From assembly GCF_900110815.1 (NCBI RefSeq), contig NZ_FOIT01000002.1:147341-211340 (forward strand): DNA of 64,000 bases, written 5' to 3'. The DNA comes from Aliicoccus persicus (lineage in GTDB: Bacteria > Bacillota > Bacilli > Staphylococcales > Salinicoccaceae). The translations under genes and the position numbers were made by a program. The notes under the pieces were generated by a model. That model saw nothing but the letters and a program-made list of their open reading frames with translations. It ran no database searches and was not told the DNA's origin. Shown in pieces: positions 57,825 to 64,000 of this stretch (its first letter is position 1; each line of letters opens with the position of its first letter).

Positions 57825-59558
57825 ATGTTTAGAAAATTACGACGTCAGTCGGATAATGAACAGGATAAAAATCAAGAACTCTTCAGCCTGCTCGAACGCA
57901 TTGAGCAAAAGCTCGATGGTAAAGTGTTCGCTGAAGATATTTTTCTTGAGAGAATCGATGAAAAAGATGTCTTGCCACTCATAAAGCGTAATAAGGATTC
58001 GATTAGAATAGCGAAACGTGCAATGAAAGACATTATCGAGCCTTTTCCTAATTTTGAAACAGTCGATTTCGATGAGACGTTTGACTGGGAAGTAACTAAG
58101 AAAAAGTACGGTCATAGTTATCAACTTTATATCCAGGCTTTGCGTGTCGTTAGTGCACTGTTATTAGAGTACGAAAAAACGAATCAATTCAATTACTTAG
58201 ATAAAGCAAAAAAAATTGTTGAATCGTGGATGGATTACGCTGAAGGTAAGACAGACAGTGCAATGACGTGGTATGATCACCCGACTGCAAATCGCGCACA
58301 GATTCTCATTCACTTCTTATACCATGCGCGTAATCACTTTGAATTGGATGCTTCACGCTACTCTAAGATGTTAGAACGTCATGCTAAAATTATGAGTGAT
58401 CCAAGTATATATAAATACAATAATCACAGTTTAATGATGGACCGTGCGCTTATTATTATCGGTCGTATTTTGAATAAGGAACAATTCGTACAGCTCGGCA
58501 TTAGCCGTGCAGTCGAAACGTTTTGGTACAGCTTTAGTGCAAAAGGCATTCATTTAGAAAATTCACCTTCATATCATGGCATGGTGATTAAAATTTACGA
58601 TGAGCTTGAAGCTTATTTAAACCAGTTCGAACGCACGCTTGGTGAAGTAATACTGCAATACTTAGAAAAAGCGAAAAAGTACTACAGTCTCATCGCAAAG
58701 CCCAATTATGAATTACCTGAACTCGGTGATTCTTCAGGTGGTAAAGTCGGCACAAAAGTGTTTGAAAATGTATTTGATTACGAACTTGGCTTAGTTATTA
58801 TGCAATATGAAAAACCAAAGCCGGTCTATACGACCTTTATCTCTGGAATGTCAGGAAAAACGCACAAGCACTCCGATGATTTAAGCATTACATTATCGTA
58901 TGGTGATGAGGATATTCTCGTGGATGCAGGCCGTTTTAACTATAGTAAAAGTCCAGTTCGAAGCTATATGACATCCGCACGTGCGCATTCGACGTTGTAC
59001 ATGAAAGGCAAGCAATATCCTCGAGAAAATGAAAACCGATTTACAAGATCAATTGATTTAACATCATATTTTGATAGCGATACGCACACGCTTGCAAAAG
59101 GTAAAAATGAAGCGTTTGATGATAGCAGTCTTTACCGAACGGTCATCCAGCTAAAAGACTTTCCGATTATATTTGTATTTGACTCAGCAAAGACTGAAGA
59201 TAAAACACTTGTACAAAATTTTAACTTACACCATGCTGTAGAAGTCGTGGAACATTCGAAAGCAGAAGCGACACTAAAATTAAAATCCGGTCAATCGGTG
59301 TTACTTAAACAGTTAAAATCAGTCGATTCATACGAAGTGCGAGAGCCGTCTGAAGATAAAGTTCAAGCAGTGAATACGAAATCATTTGGCAATACAATCG
59401 ATACAAAACAACTCGCATTTTCAGTCACAGATTCTAGTGCTGAGTATGTTTTCGAAACAATGATAGTAATGAATCCAGCGTTAGACGTGAATACAGTGCG
59501 GGAAGATAATGTTCTCTATGTCACAGTTGATGGTAAAAAAATAGTAATTAATTTATAG
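57825..59558 (+). CDS. Heparinase II/III-like (alginate-lyase-fold) protein without signal peptide
   Basis: A 577-residue protein with an (alpha/alpha) toroid N-terminal domain (about 60-340; HPTANRAQILIHFLYHARNH, KYNNHSLMMDRALI) and a C-terminal beta-sandwich (about 350-577) with the family's SGKTHKHSDDLSI and DAGRFNY signatures. Conserved Asn-His, Tyr and HxHxD residues typical of polysaccharide lyases are present. Starting MFRKLRRQSD, it has no signal peptide, so it acts in the cytoplasm or at the inner membrane face, for editing, length control or even epimerisation of a uronate polymer before export. It overlaps nothing and sits 12-18 bp from both neighbours. Confidence 0.82.
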   Translation: MFRKLRRQSDNEQDKNQELFSLLERIEQKLDGKVFAEDIFLERIDEKDVLPLIKRNKDSIRIAKRAMKDIIEPFPNFETVDFDETFDWEVTKKKYGHSYQLYIQALRVVSALLLEYEKTNQFNYLDKAKKIVESWMDYAEGKTDSAMTWYDHPTANRAQILIHFLYHARNHFELDASRYSKMLERHAKIMSDPSIYKYNNHSLMMDRALIIIGRILNKEQFVQLGISRAVETFWYSFSAKGIHLENSPSYHGMVIKIYDELEAYLNQFERTLGEVILQYLEKAKKYYSLIAKPNYELPELGDSSGGKVGTKVFENVFDYELGLVIMQYEKPKPVYTTFISGMSGKTHKHSDDLSITLSYGDEDILVDAGRFNYSKSPVRSYMTSARAHSTLYMKGKQYPRENENRFTRSIDLTSYFDSDTHTLAKGKNEAFDDSSLYRTVIQLKDFPIIFVFDSAKTEDKTLVQNFNLHHAVEVVEHSKAEATLKLKSGQSVLLKQLKSVDSYEVREPSEDKVQAVNTKSFGNTIDTKQLAFSVTDSSAEYVFETMIVMNPALDVNTVREDNVLYVTVDGKKIVINL

Positions 59559-59576
59559 AGAAAAGGAGTGATAGTT

Positions 59577-60485
59577 ATGACCTACAAAGTAAAGGTTGAA
59601 AATGTATCAAAAGTATATGATTTAAACCGGAAGCGTAAAGATCGGCTGCTATCACTTCTTTCATTTGGTCTATATTCGAAAGAACGTCCATATTATGCGC
59701 TCCGCAACATCTCATTTGAAGTTGAAGAGGGAGACTCTGTCGGCATCGTTGGGCTGAATGGTTCAGGGAAGACGACGTTGTCTGATTTACTCGGTGAAGT
59801 GACACAACCGACAACAGGTAACATTACGATTCGTGGGAAAAGTTCTCTGATTGCGATTAACGCCGGATTAAACCAGGAATTAACAGGCGAAGAAAATATT
59901 CGTATGAAATGTTTGATGTATGGTATGTCTGAAGCGGAAATCGATGAAAAATTCGACCAGATCGTTGAGTTCAGTGAACTAGAAGAATTCATTGACCAAC
60001 CGATAAAAACATACTCTAGCGGAATGAAATCAAGGTTAGGATTTGCAATTTCTGCACATAGTGATCCGGATGTACTCATCGTGGATGAAGCATTGTCTGT
60101 TGGAGATGACACATTTGCGAGTAAATCTGGAGAAATGATTAAAGAATTTCAAGCAAAAGGTAAGACGATTTTCTTCGTATCGCACTCTGCAAAACAAGTC
60201 GGTAAGATGTGTAATAAAGCGATTTGGCTACACTATGGTGAAATGGTTAAGTTTGGTGCGTGTGTACCAGTTGCGAATGAGTATGCTAGATTCGTCGATA
60301 AATATGTCGCAATGACAAAAATGGAACAGATGAATTATAAAAAAGAAATGTTACAAAAACAAAAAGATAGAAGTAAGGACTATACAATAGAAAAAGAAAA
60401 ACCAAATGTACTAAATGTCGTTACAGGACTTGGTTTGACCGGGGCTTTTATCGTCGCAATGTTGTTTCAGTTAAATGTAATATAG
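59577..60485 (+). CDS. ABC polysaccharide exporter ATPase (TagH type) with C-terminal membrane helix
   Basis: A 302-residue ATPase: Walker A GLNGSGKTT (about 59-67), signature YSSGMKSR (about 149), Walker B DVLIVDEALS (about 170-179), H-loop FVSHSAKQV. The RKRKDRLLSLLSFGL insert after the first strand is typical of TagH. The final 25 residues (VVTGLGLTGAFIVAMLFQLNVI) are hydrophobic. Partner of the TagG-like permease. AAGGAG (59563-59568) gives the ATG at 59577; a GTG at 59568 is less likely. It is the last gene of the cluster. No strong terminator was noticed in the 54-bp gap that follows. Confidence 0.88.
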   Translation: MTYKVKVENVSKVYDLNRKRKDRLLSLLSFGLYSKERPYYALRNISFEVEEGDSVGIVGLNGSGKTTLSDLLGEVTQPTTGNITIRGKSSLIAINAGLNQELTGEENIRMKCLMYGMSEAEIDEKFDQIVEFSELEEFIDQPIKTYSSGMKSRLGFAISAHSDPDVLIVDEALSVGDDTFASKSGEMIKEFQAKGKTIFFVSHSAKQVGKMCNKAIWLHYGEMVKFGACVPVANEYARFVDKYVAMTKMEQMNYKKEMLQKQKDRSKDYTIEKEKPNVLNVVTGLGLTGAFIVAMLFQLNVI

Positions 60486-60539
60486 ATTGCATACGTGGTA
60501 TCATTGCTTTAAACACAACAAAATTAAGCGAGGGATACC

Positions 60540-61310
60540 ATGTTAGAAAAAGAGATTCAAGAATTAGTAGATCAGCAATCCGGTAATATCTCATACGTCA
60601 TCCGTTTAGGTGATGAAGTTTTAAAGTACCGTGAAAGTGAAACTTACTACCCTGCGAGTACTGTAAAAGTTCCTAATGCAATGGCGAATATGTTAGCATT
60701 TGAAAACGAACTAGACAAAATGATTCCAGTTGAAAACCCTGTCGATGGTTGTGGCGTGTTACATACGCTCGGGCATACGAAAGAGATTACATTGTATGAC
60801 GCGATTGTGTTATCGATTATCATTTCAGACAACACGGCTGCAAACATGGTCATCGATCATATTGGTGTTAAAGATTTGAATGAATATTATCAAAAATTTG
60901 GTATGAAAGATTCGTATTTGCGCGGTAAGTATTATGACTTTGACAATAAAGACAGACGTAACAGCACAGTAACTGCCGACGACTTGTACCAAGTGATGCA
61001 ATTGCTTACAGAAGAGAATGATGTTTTCCCAACACATCTTCGCGAGCGCTTGCTCGATATTATGAAACGTCAGCAATTTAATGACCGTATTGGTGGATTT
61101 TTGATAAATCAGGATGATGGAAAAAGAGAATTCTATATCGCATCTAAGACAGGTTCAGTGAATAACTTGGAGCATGATTTCGGCGTCATATCGTATGAAG
61201 GTAACACGGTGACATTTTCAGTTTGTTCAGATGGTTGGCAATCAAATGTCGAAGCGAGAAAGTTTTTAATGGAGCTTGGAAACATTTTCCATAAGTATTT
61301 AAGTAAGTAA
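60540..61310 (+). CDS. Cytosolic class-A beta-lactamase-fold serine hydrolase
   Basis: A 256-residue enzyme with all three motifs: STVK (40-43), SDN (96-98) and KTG (203-205), plus an abridged omega region (DKDRRNSTVTADD, about 137). It has no signal peptide, so unlike true beta-lactamases it should stay in the cytoplasm. No obvious Glu-166 equivalent can be assigned. Family members include esterases and peptidases of unknown substrate. Ribosome site GCGAGGGA. It starts 54 bp after the exporter ATPase and might be a late addition to that operon. Confidence 0.82.
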   Translation: MLEKEIQELVDQQSGNISYVIRLGDEVLKYRESETYYPASTVKVPNAMANMLAFENELDKMIPVENPVDGCGVLHTLGHTKEITLYDAIVLSIIISDNTAANMVIDHIGVKDLNEYYQKFGMKDSYLRGKYYDFDNKDRRNSTVTADDLYQVMQLLTEENDVFPTHLRERLLDIMKRQQFNDRIGGFLINQDDGKREFYIASKTGSVNNLEHDFGVISYEGNTVTFSVCSDGWQSNVEARKFLMELGNIFHKYLSK

Positions 61311-61349
61311 TATTTGCTCCATATGCTTTACACATTGTGAGGTTTTTAG

Positions 61350-61574
61350 ATGAATTTTAAAATGATATTGTGGTGGATCGTGAATGTTTTTTGGTTGTTT
61401 ATCTTTGTGGGATTTGCGACATCTATCACGATGAACTGGTTGGGTGATGATGGTTATATCGTGGAAACGGGGCTACAAGCGCTTGTTTACTACATCATAT
61501 TAATCGTATTAATATCAATACCAGTAGCAGCACAGACTTTTATTTATAAACAGTTGAAAAAAGGTAAGTTATAA
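61350..61574 (+). CDS. DUF3923 small membrane protein
   Basis: A 74-residue protein with two hydrophobic helices separated by a short polar turn (MNFKMILWWIVNVFWLFIFV; ALVYYIILIVLISIPVAAQT) and a basic C-terminus, matching the DUF3923 pattern of staphylococci and bacilli. Function unknown. GTGAGG precedes the ATG. A strong hairpin follows. Confidence 0.72.
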   Translation: MNFKMILWWIVNVFWLFIFVGFATSITMNWLGDDGYIVETGLQALVYYIILIVLISIPVAAQTFIYKQLKKGKL

Positions 61575-61579
61575 ACACA

Positions 61580-61613
61580 AAAACGAGCAATCTCAAGTGA
61601 GATCGCTCGTTTT
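61580..61613. terminator. Bidirectional terminator between DUF3923 and asp23 genes
   Basis: AAAACGAGCAATCTC pairs with GAGATCGCTCGTTTT (15 bp, one mismatch, AAGT loop) with T/A tails on both sides. Confidence 0.85.
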
Positions 61614-61622
61614 AATATTATA

Positions 61623-62153
61623 TTAGTTTAAACGATTATTTGGTACTCTTTCTACGTTTACATCTCTATTTTTTTCAGCGTTCTTCTGATCATATTCTTT
61701 ACGTGTCATAACATCTTCAACATGAAGGTTCACTTCAACAACTTCTAAACCTGTCATAAACTTAACTTGTTCTTTAATAACGTCAGTTACTTTTTTAAAG
61801 ATTTCAGGACCTGACTCACCATATTCTAAAATAACGCGTAAGTCAATCGCAGCTTGTTTTTCACCAACTTCAGCAGTTACACCCTGAGAAACATCGTTCT
61901 TCTCATCTCTACGTCCGAACAAACCAGAGCCGAATCCGCCTTTCATTGCTAAAATACCATCGACTTCACGTGCAGCAATACCAACGATTTTTTCAACAAC
62001 TGCATCATCAAATGATAATTTGTTCGTGAACTGTTGTTCTTCAACTTCGTTTTCTCTCGCTGCTTCTGCTTCTTCCTGTTCTAAACGCTTTTGCTCTTCG
62101 TCAACACCAACTGTTTTGTCGTACTGCTCTTTGTATTTTTCTTTGTCTGCCAT
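61623..62153 (-). CDS. asp23: Asp23/Gls24 family envelope stress protein
   Basis: A 176-residue protein: a charged N-terminus, then the Asp23 domain (about 55-150; LSFDDAVVEKIVGIAAREVDG, GSGLFGRR, AIDLRVILEYGESGPEIFKK) and an Arg/Asn-rich tail. In S. aureus Asp23 is a very abundant SigB-dependent protein attached to the inner membrane face by AmaP. GGAGG supports the ATG at 62153; the frame extends upstream to 62195 without a ribosome site. It is the last gene of the amaP-DUF2273-asp23 operon. Confidence 0.92.
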   Translation of the reverse strand: MADKEKYKEQYDKTVGVDEEQKRLEQEEAEAARENEVEEQQFTNKLSFDDAVVEKIVGIAAREVDGILAMKGGFGSGLFGRRDEKNDVSQGVTAEVGEKQAAIDLRVILEYGESGPEIFKKVTDVIKEQVKFMTGLEVVEVNLHVEDVMTRKEYDQKNAEKNRDVNVERVPNNRLN

Positions 62154-62257
62154 AATAGAAACCTCCAAATAAATTTTTAATATTGTAAACAACATTTTTA
62201 CTTATCGTTTCACATGCAATTAAGTGCTGCGACTTCAACTAATAATCTGAAATAATA

Positions 62258-62452
62258 TTACCGTTTAGTATTATTAGTCAATATATCGCTTCGGTCTAAC
62301 AAATACCCAACAAATCCAAAAATTAAACTTATTAATATGACTAGTGCAAACTTGTATACACCAATTAAAAAGATTAAAGTAAGTGAGAAAAATGCGACAA
62401 TGAATAAAGTCACCATAAATGGGTGTGCTTTAAGCTGATTCAAAATATCCAT
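62258..62452 (-). CDS. DUF2273 small membrane protein of the asp23 operon
   Basis: A 64-residue protein with two hydrophobic segments, MVTLFIVAFFSLTLIFLIGV and FALVILISLIFGFVGYLLDR, matching DUF2273 proteins encoded between amaP and asp23 in staphylococci. It begins ten bp after the amaP stop, with AAGGAGG upstream. Function is unknown. The 104-bp gap to asp23 has no recognisable gene. Confidence 0.85.
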   Translation of the reverse strand: MDILNQLKAHPFMVTLFIVAFFSLTLIFLIGVYKFALVILISLIFGFVGYLLDRSDILTNNTKR

Positions 62453-62462
62453 GTAAACCTCC

Positions 62463-63005
62463 TTATATAACTCTGCGCGTAGTGTCTTTGTGTTGATCTA
62501 ACACATTTAGGTTTATACCGCTGCAATCTGCCTGAGTAAATTCAGTCAGTTTATCTTTAATGCGTGCGTCAATTTTCTGTATCGATGGTTCTCTGTGATG
62601 CATGCTTGCAGCCCACAATACATCAATCGAACCCTCGATGGTTTGTTCATCGTTGTTTGAACGGAAAGTTAATGTTGTGTCATGATGGACGACATTTGGT
62701 TCATCTGAAATAACTTTTTTGATGAAACTCTCAACAGCCACCTTCTGAATTTCAAGGTTACCTGTTTCAGTTTCCCAAACAAGTCTGTTGCTTCGTTTGG
62801 TTGGTCGCAATCCAATGATTATCAGCGTAATACCGATAATAACCATTAAAGCCATGAAAACATAAAGTACATATGGGAACCAACTTGTACTCTCCATATC
62901 ATCAATATATGGCTGTACACCCGATAAATTCAGATAATCAAAAATGAAGTAAATCATGAAAACGAGTATTACCAATCCGAAAAGAACATCTAGTAGCCTT
63001 CTCAA
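62463..63005 (-). CDS. amaP: Alkaline shock response membrane anchor AmaP, TTG start
   Basis: A 180-residue protein with two N-terminal membrane helices (VLFGLVILVFMIYFIFDYL; FPYVLYVFMALMVIIGITLI) and a cytoplasmic Asp23-like domain, the AmaP layout that anchors Asp23 to the membrane. The reading frame opens with TTG (63005-63003), seven bases after AGGTGGG; no ATG fits. A weak SigB-like site (GAATAA, 13 bp, GGGTAT; 63094-63070 on the minus strand) lies upstream, which would agree with the SigB control known for asp23 operons. Confidence 0.88.
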   Translation of the reverse strand: MRRLLDVLFGLVILVFMIYFIFDYLNLSGVQPYIDDMESTSWFPYVLYVFMALMVIIGITLIIIGLRPTKRSNRLVWETETGNLEIQKVAVESFIKKVISDEPNVVHHDTTLTFRSNNDEQTIEGSIDVLWAASMHHREPSIQKIDARIKDKLTEFTQADCSGINLNVLDQHKDTTRRVI

Positions 63006-63069
63006 AAAATACCCACCTCACTTATTGATTCCAATCTAATCAAAAATGTAATCTTTCACATTATTTCAA

Positions 63070-63094
63070 TACCCTATTAAATAATCCTTATTCA
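63070..63094 (-). promoter_or_regulatory. Weak SigB-like promoter of amaP-asp23
   Basis: On the minus strand GAATAA, 13 bp, GGGTAT. The -10 is consensus and the -35 matches GTTTAA in four of six. Position 65 bp before the amaP start is suitable. Confidence 0.4.
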
Positions 63095-63237
63095 TAAAAA
63101 TAAAAATAATTGCTATTAATGGAAATTTACTTATTTTGCAATAATCATGCACTGTTGGAGATAAAGAAAGTACTTAACTTTTTATGAAAAATACCTTATA
63201 TTAGCTGTAGTAATCCTATTTAAAGGAGAGGTCCTGT

Positions 63238-63855
63238 ATGAGTAGAAATGTCCTTGTTGCCGTTGGATACGGTGTTGAAGGAGAACAACTGATTAATCGT
63301 GCGTACGACATGCTATTGCCAGAAGATAAATTCCATATTTTGCTGTTAGATTACCAAAATGAAGATCATGCCTACAATAAGATTGTCGACTTAGAACAGA
63401 TTGAGTTTTATGCAGACAAATATAATGCGGTATATGAAATTCGAGAGATAGTGTCACGACGTGCTGTGGATCATGTGATTGAATATGCCAAAGTTAAAGA
63501 TATCGACCATGTAATCATCGGCGAAACAAAATCGGCGGTGGTTAGTTTAGTGCTGCAAGTATCCCCAGTACAATATTTAATGAAACATTTACCAAATGTA
63601 TTGCTGACGATTGTGCCGTACAACTTAGCCGTGGATAGCGACTACTTTAATTACGGTCGAGGAGAGAAAGTCTTCGTCGTTAAAGCGAATGGTAAATTTG
63701 AGATTGACCGAAGTGTGAAAGAGGAGTCTGGCGCACTTAAAGCTATTTTCTACAAGGACAACTCGACAGACTTTGATACAGGCATCATATATATATTCAT
63801 TGATAATAGCTTGAAGCAAGTAAAAGTAACGAATGGTACGATAGAAGATTTTTAA
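63238..63855 (+). CDS. Universal-stress-protein-like protein (KdpD-USP type)
   Basis: A 205-residue protein. The first ~125 residues have a USP/HUP alpha-beta pattern (NVLVAVGYGVEGEQLINRAYDML, DHVIIGETKSAVVSLVL, LTIVPYN) close to the USP domain of sensor kinase KdpD. The C-terminal 80 residues are extra. The GxxG nucleotide loop of ATP-binding USPs is only partly kept, so ATP binding is uncertain. GGAGAGG precedes the ATG. A stress role fits the neighbouring asp23 operon but is not shown. Confidence 0.75.
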   Translation: MSRNVLVAVGYGVEGEQLINRAYDMLLPEDKFHILLLDYQNEDHAYNKIVDLEQIEFYADKYNAVYEIREIVSRRAVDHVIEYAKVKDIDHVIIGETKSAVVSLVLQVSPVQYLMKHLPNVLLTIVPYNLAVDSDYFNYGRGEKVFVVKANGKFEIDRSVKEESGALKAIFYKDNSTDFDTGIIYIFIDNSLKQVKVTNGTIEDF

Positions 63856-63925
63856 AGTTTAGTGTGTCGTGTGATTTTTTGGGGGAGAGAAATCGGGTGT
63901 TGAGTCACACTAAGTCTTGCCAATC

Positions 63926-64000
63926 GTGCGTCAGCACCGAAAATCTCGAGCTGTCGCACACTTAGAGCAGCTAGCTGTGCGTCAGCCCGGAAAATCTTGA
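63926..64000. repeat. Start of a further 51-bp palindromic repeat array (family of array C)
   Basis: GTGCGTCAGC at 63926 and again at 63977, 51 bp apart, with loops CGAAAATCTCGA and GGAAAATCT and the arm GCTGTCGCACA between. The hairpin arms match array C while the loop and spacer differ. The array is cut by the window end. 63856-63925 holds no recognised feature. Confidence 0.82.

Noticed and set aside
53438..60485. Housekeeping wall teichoic acid export operon
   Set aside because: TagG and TagH are separated by three enzyme genes, and tag/tar synthases (TagB, TagF, TagD) are missing while lyase, ATP-grasp and AsnB-like genes are present. Not excluded if no other TagGH exists.
62196..62257. 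Separate SigB promoter directly before asp23
   Set aside because: No GTTT-n12..15-GGG pair in the gap; asp23 is more simply read from the amaP promoter.

Overview
The window is chromosomal DNA of a low-GC Gram-positive bacterium, most probably a member of the Staphylococcaceae outside the main Staphylococcus aureus group (a Jeotgalicoccus, Salinicoccus or Nosocomiicoccus-like lineage is my inference). Support comes from an AmaP-DUF2273-Asp23 operon, SigB-type promoters (GTTT..GGG), a CsbD protein, a CrtP-type staphyloxanthin enzyme, Msr- and Vga-type ABC-F proteins, QueT, DUF3923 and a BmrCD pair. Many secreted proteins carry Asp/Glu-rich tails. A perfect ParB-binding parS site (10562-10577) suggests the segment lies on the origin side of the chromosome.

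Layout. 1-6.6 kb: the 5' part of an M20 amidohydrolase; an XRE regulator divergent from an MFS exporter with paired operators; an alcohol dehydrogenase remnant; an Msr-type ABC-F gene behind a leader-peptide attenuator; an acetyltransferase. 6.6-8.4 kb: a Vga-type ABC-F gene with its own attenuator. 8.4-21.7 kb: housekeeping and transport genes (2-hydroxyacid dehydrogenase, CDF cation transporter, dicarboxylate symporter, MBL hydrolase, SDR, QueT, a TAXI-TRAP uptake operon, a PLP decarboxylase). 21.7-22.0 kb: a 41-bp tandem palindromic repeat array. 22-34.8 kb: VOC dioxygenase, CocE hydrolase, attenuator-controlled bmrCD, a broken crtP, an orphan oligopeptide-binding lipoprotein, a hydrolase and a metzincin protease. 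34.9-37.3 kb: an unusual chorismate synthase facing DAHP synthase/chorismate mutase across an 89-nt structured element. 37.5-39.7 kb: a LysM-serine-hydrolase pair, one copy with its catalytic motifs lost. 39.8-40.7 kb: two adjacent repeat arrays (41-bp inverted relative to the first, and 51-bp). 40.9-46.6 kb: a SigB-linked acidic YflT-type protein and a five-gene phospholipid-type operon. 46.7-50 kb: DUF1801, a NUDIX gene behind a ykkC-class riboswitch, CsbD, Pcp and threonine dehydratase. 50.1-60.5 kb: a seven-gene surface-glycopolymer cluster. 60.5-64 kb: a cytosolic serine hydrolase, DUF3923, the asp23 operon, a USP-like protein and the start of another 51-bp repeat array.

How the genes work together. 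Three drug-response loci (Msr-type, Vga-type, BmrCD) each sit behind a short upstream reading frame and competing RNA hairpins, which points to ribosome-stalling attenuation as a shared strategy. The 50-60 kb cluster combines a cyanophycin-synthetase-like ATP-grasp ligase, an asparagine-synthetase-like amidotransferase, a bifunctional CgeB/GT2 glycosyltransferase, a heparinase II/III-like lyase without signal peptide, a protein of unknown function and a TagGH-type exporter. Together these predict an exported, uronate-containing, amino-acid- or amide-decorated polymer. It is the best candidate here for an undescribed system. The repeat arrays form two families of hairpin-forming units dispersed in intergenic DNA; their function is unknown.
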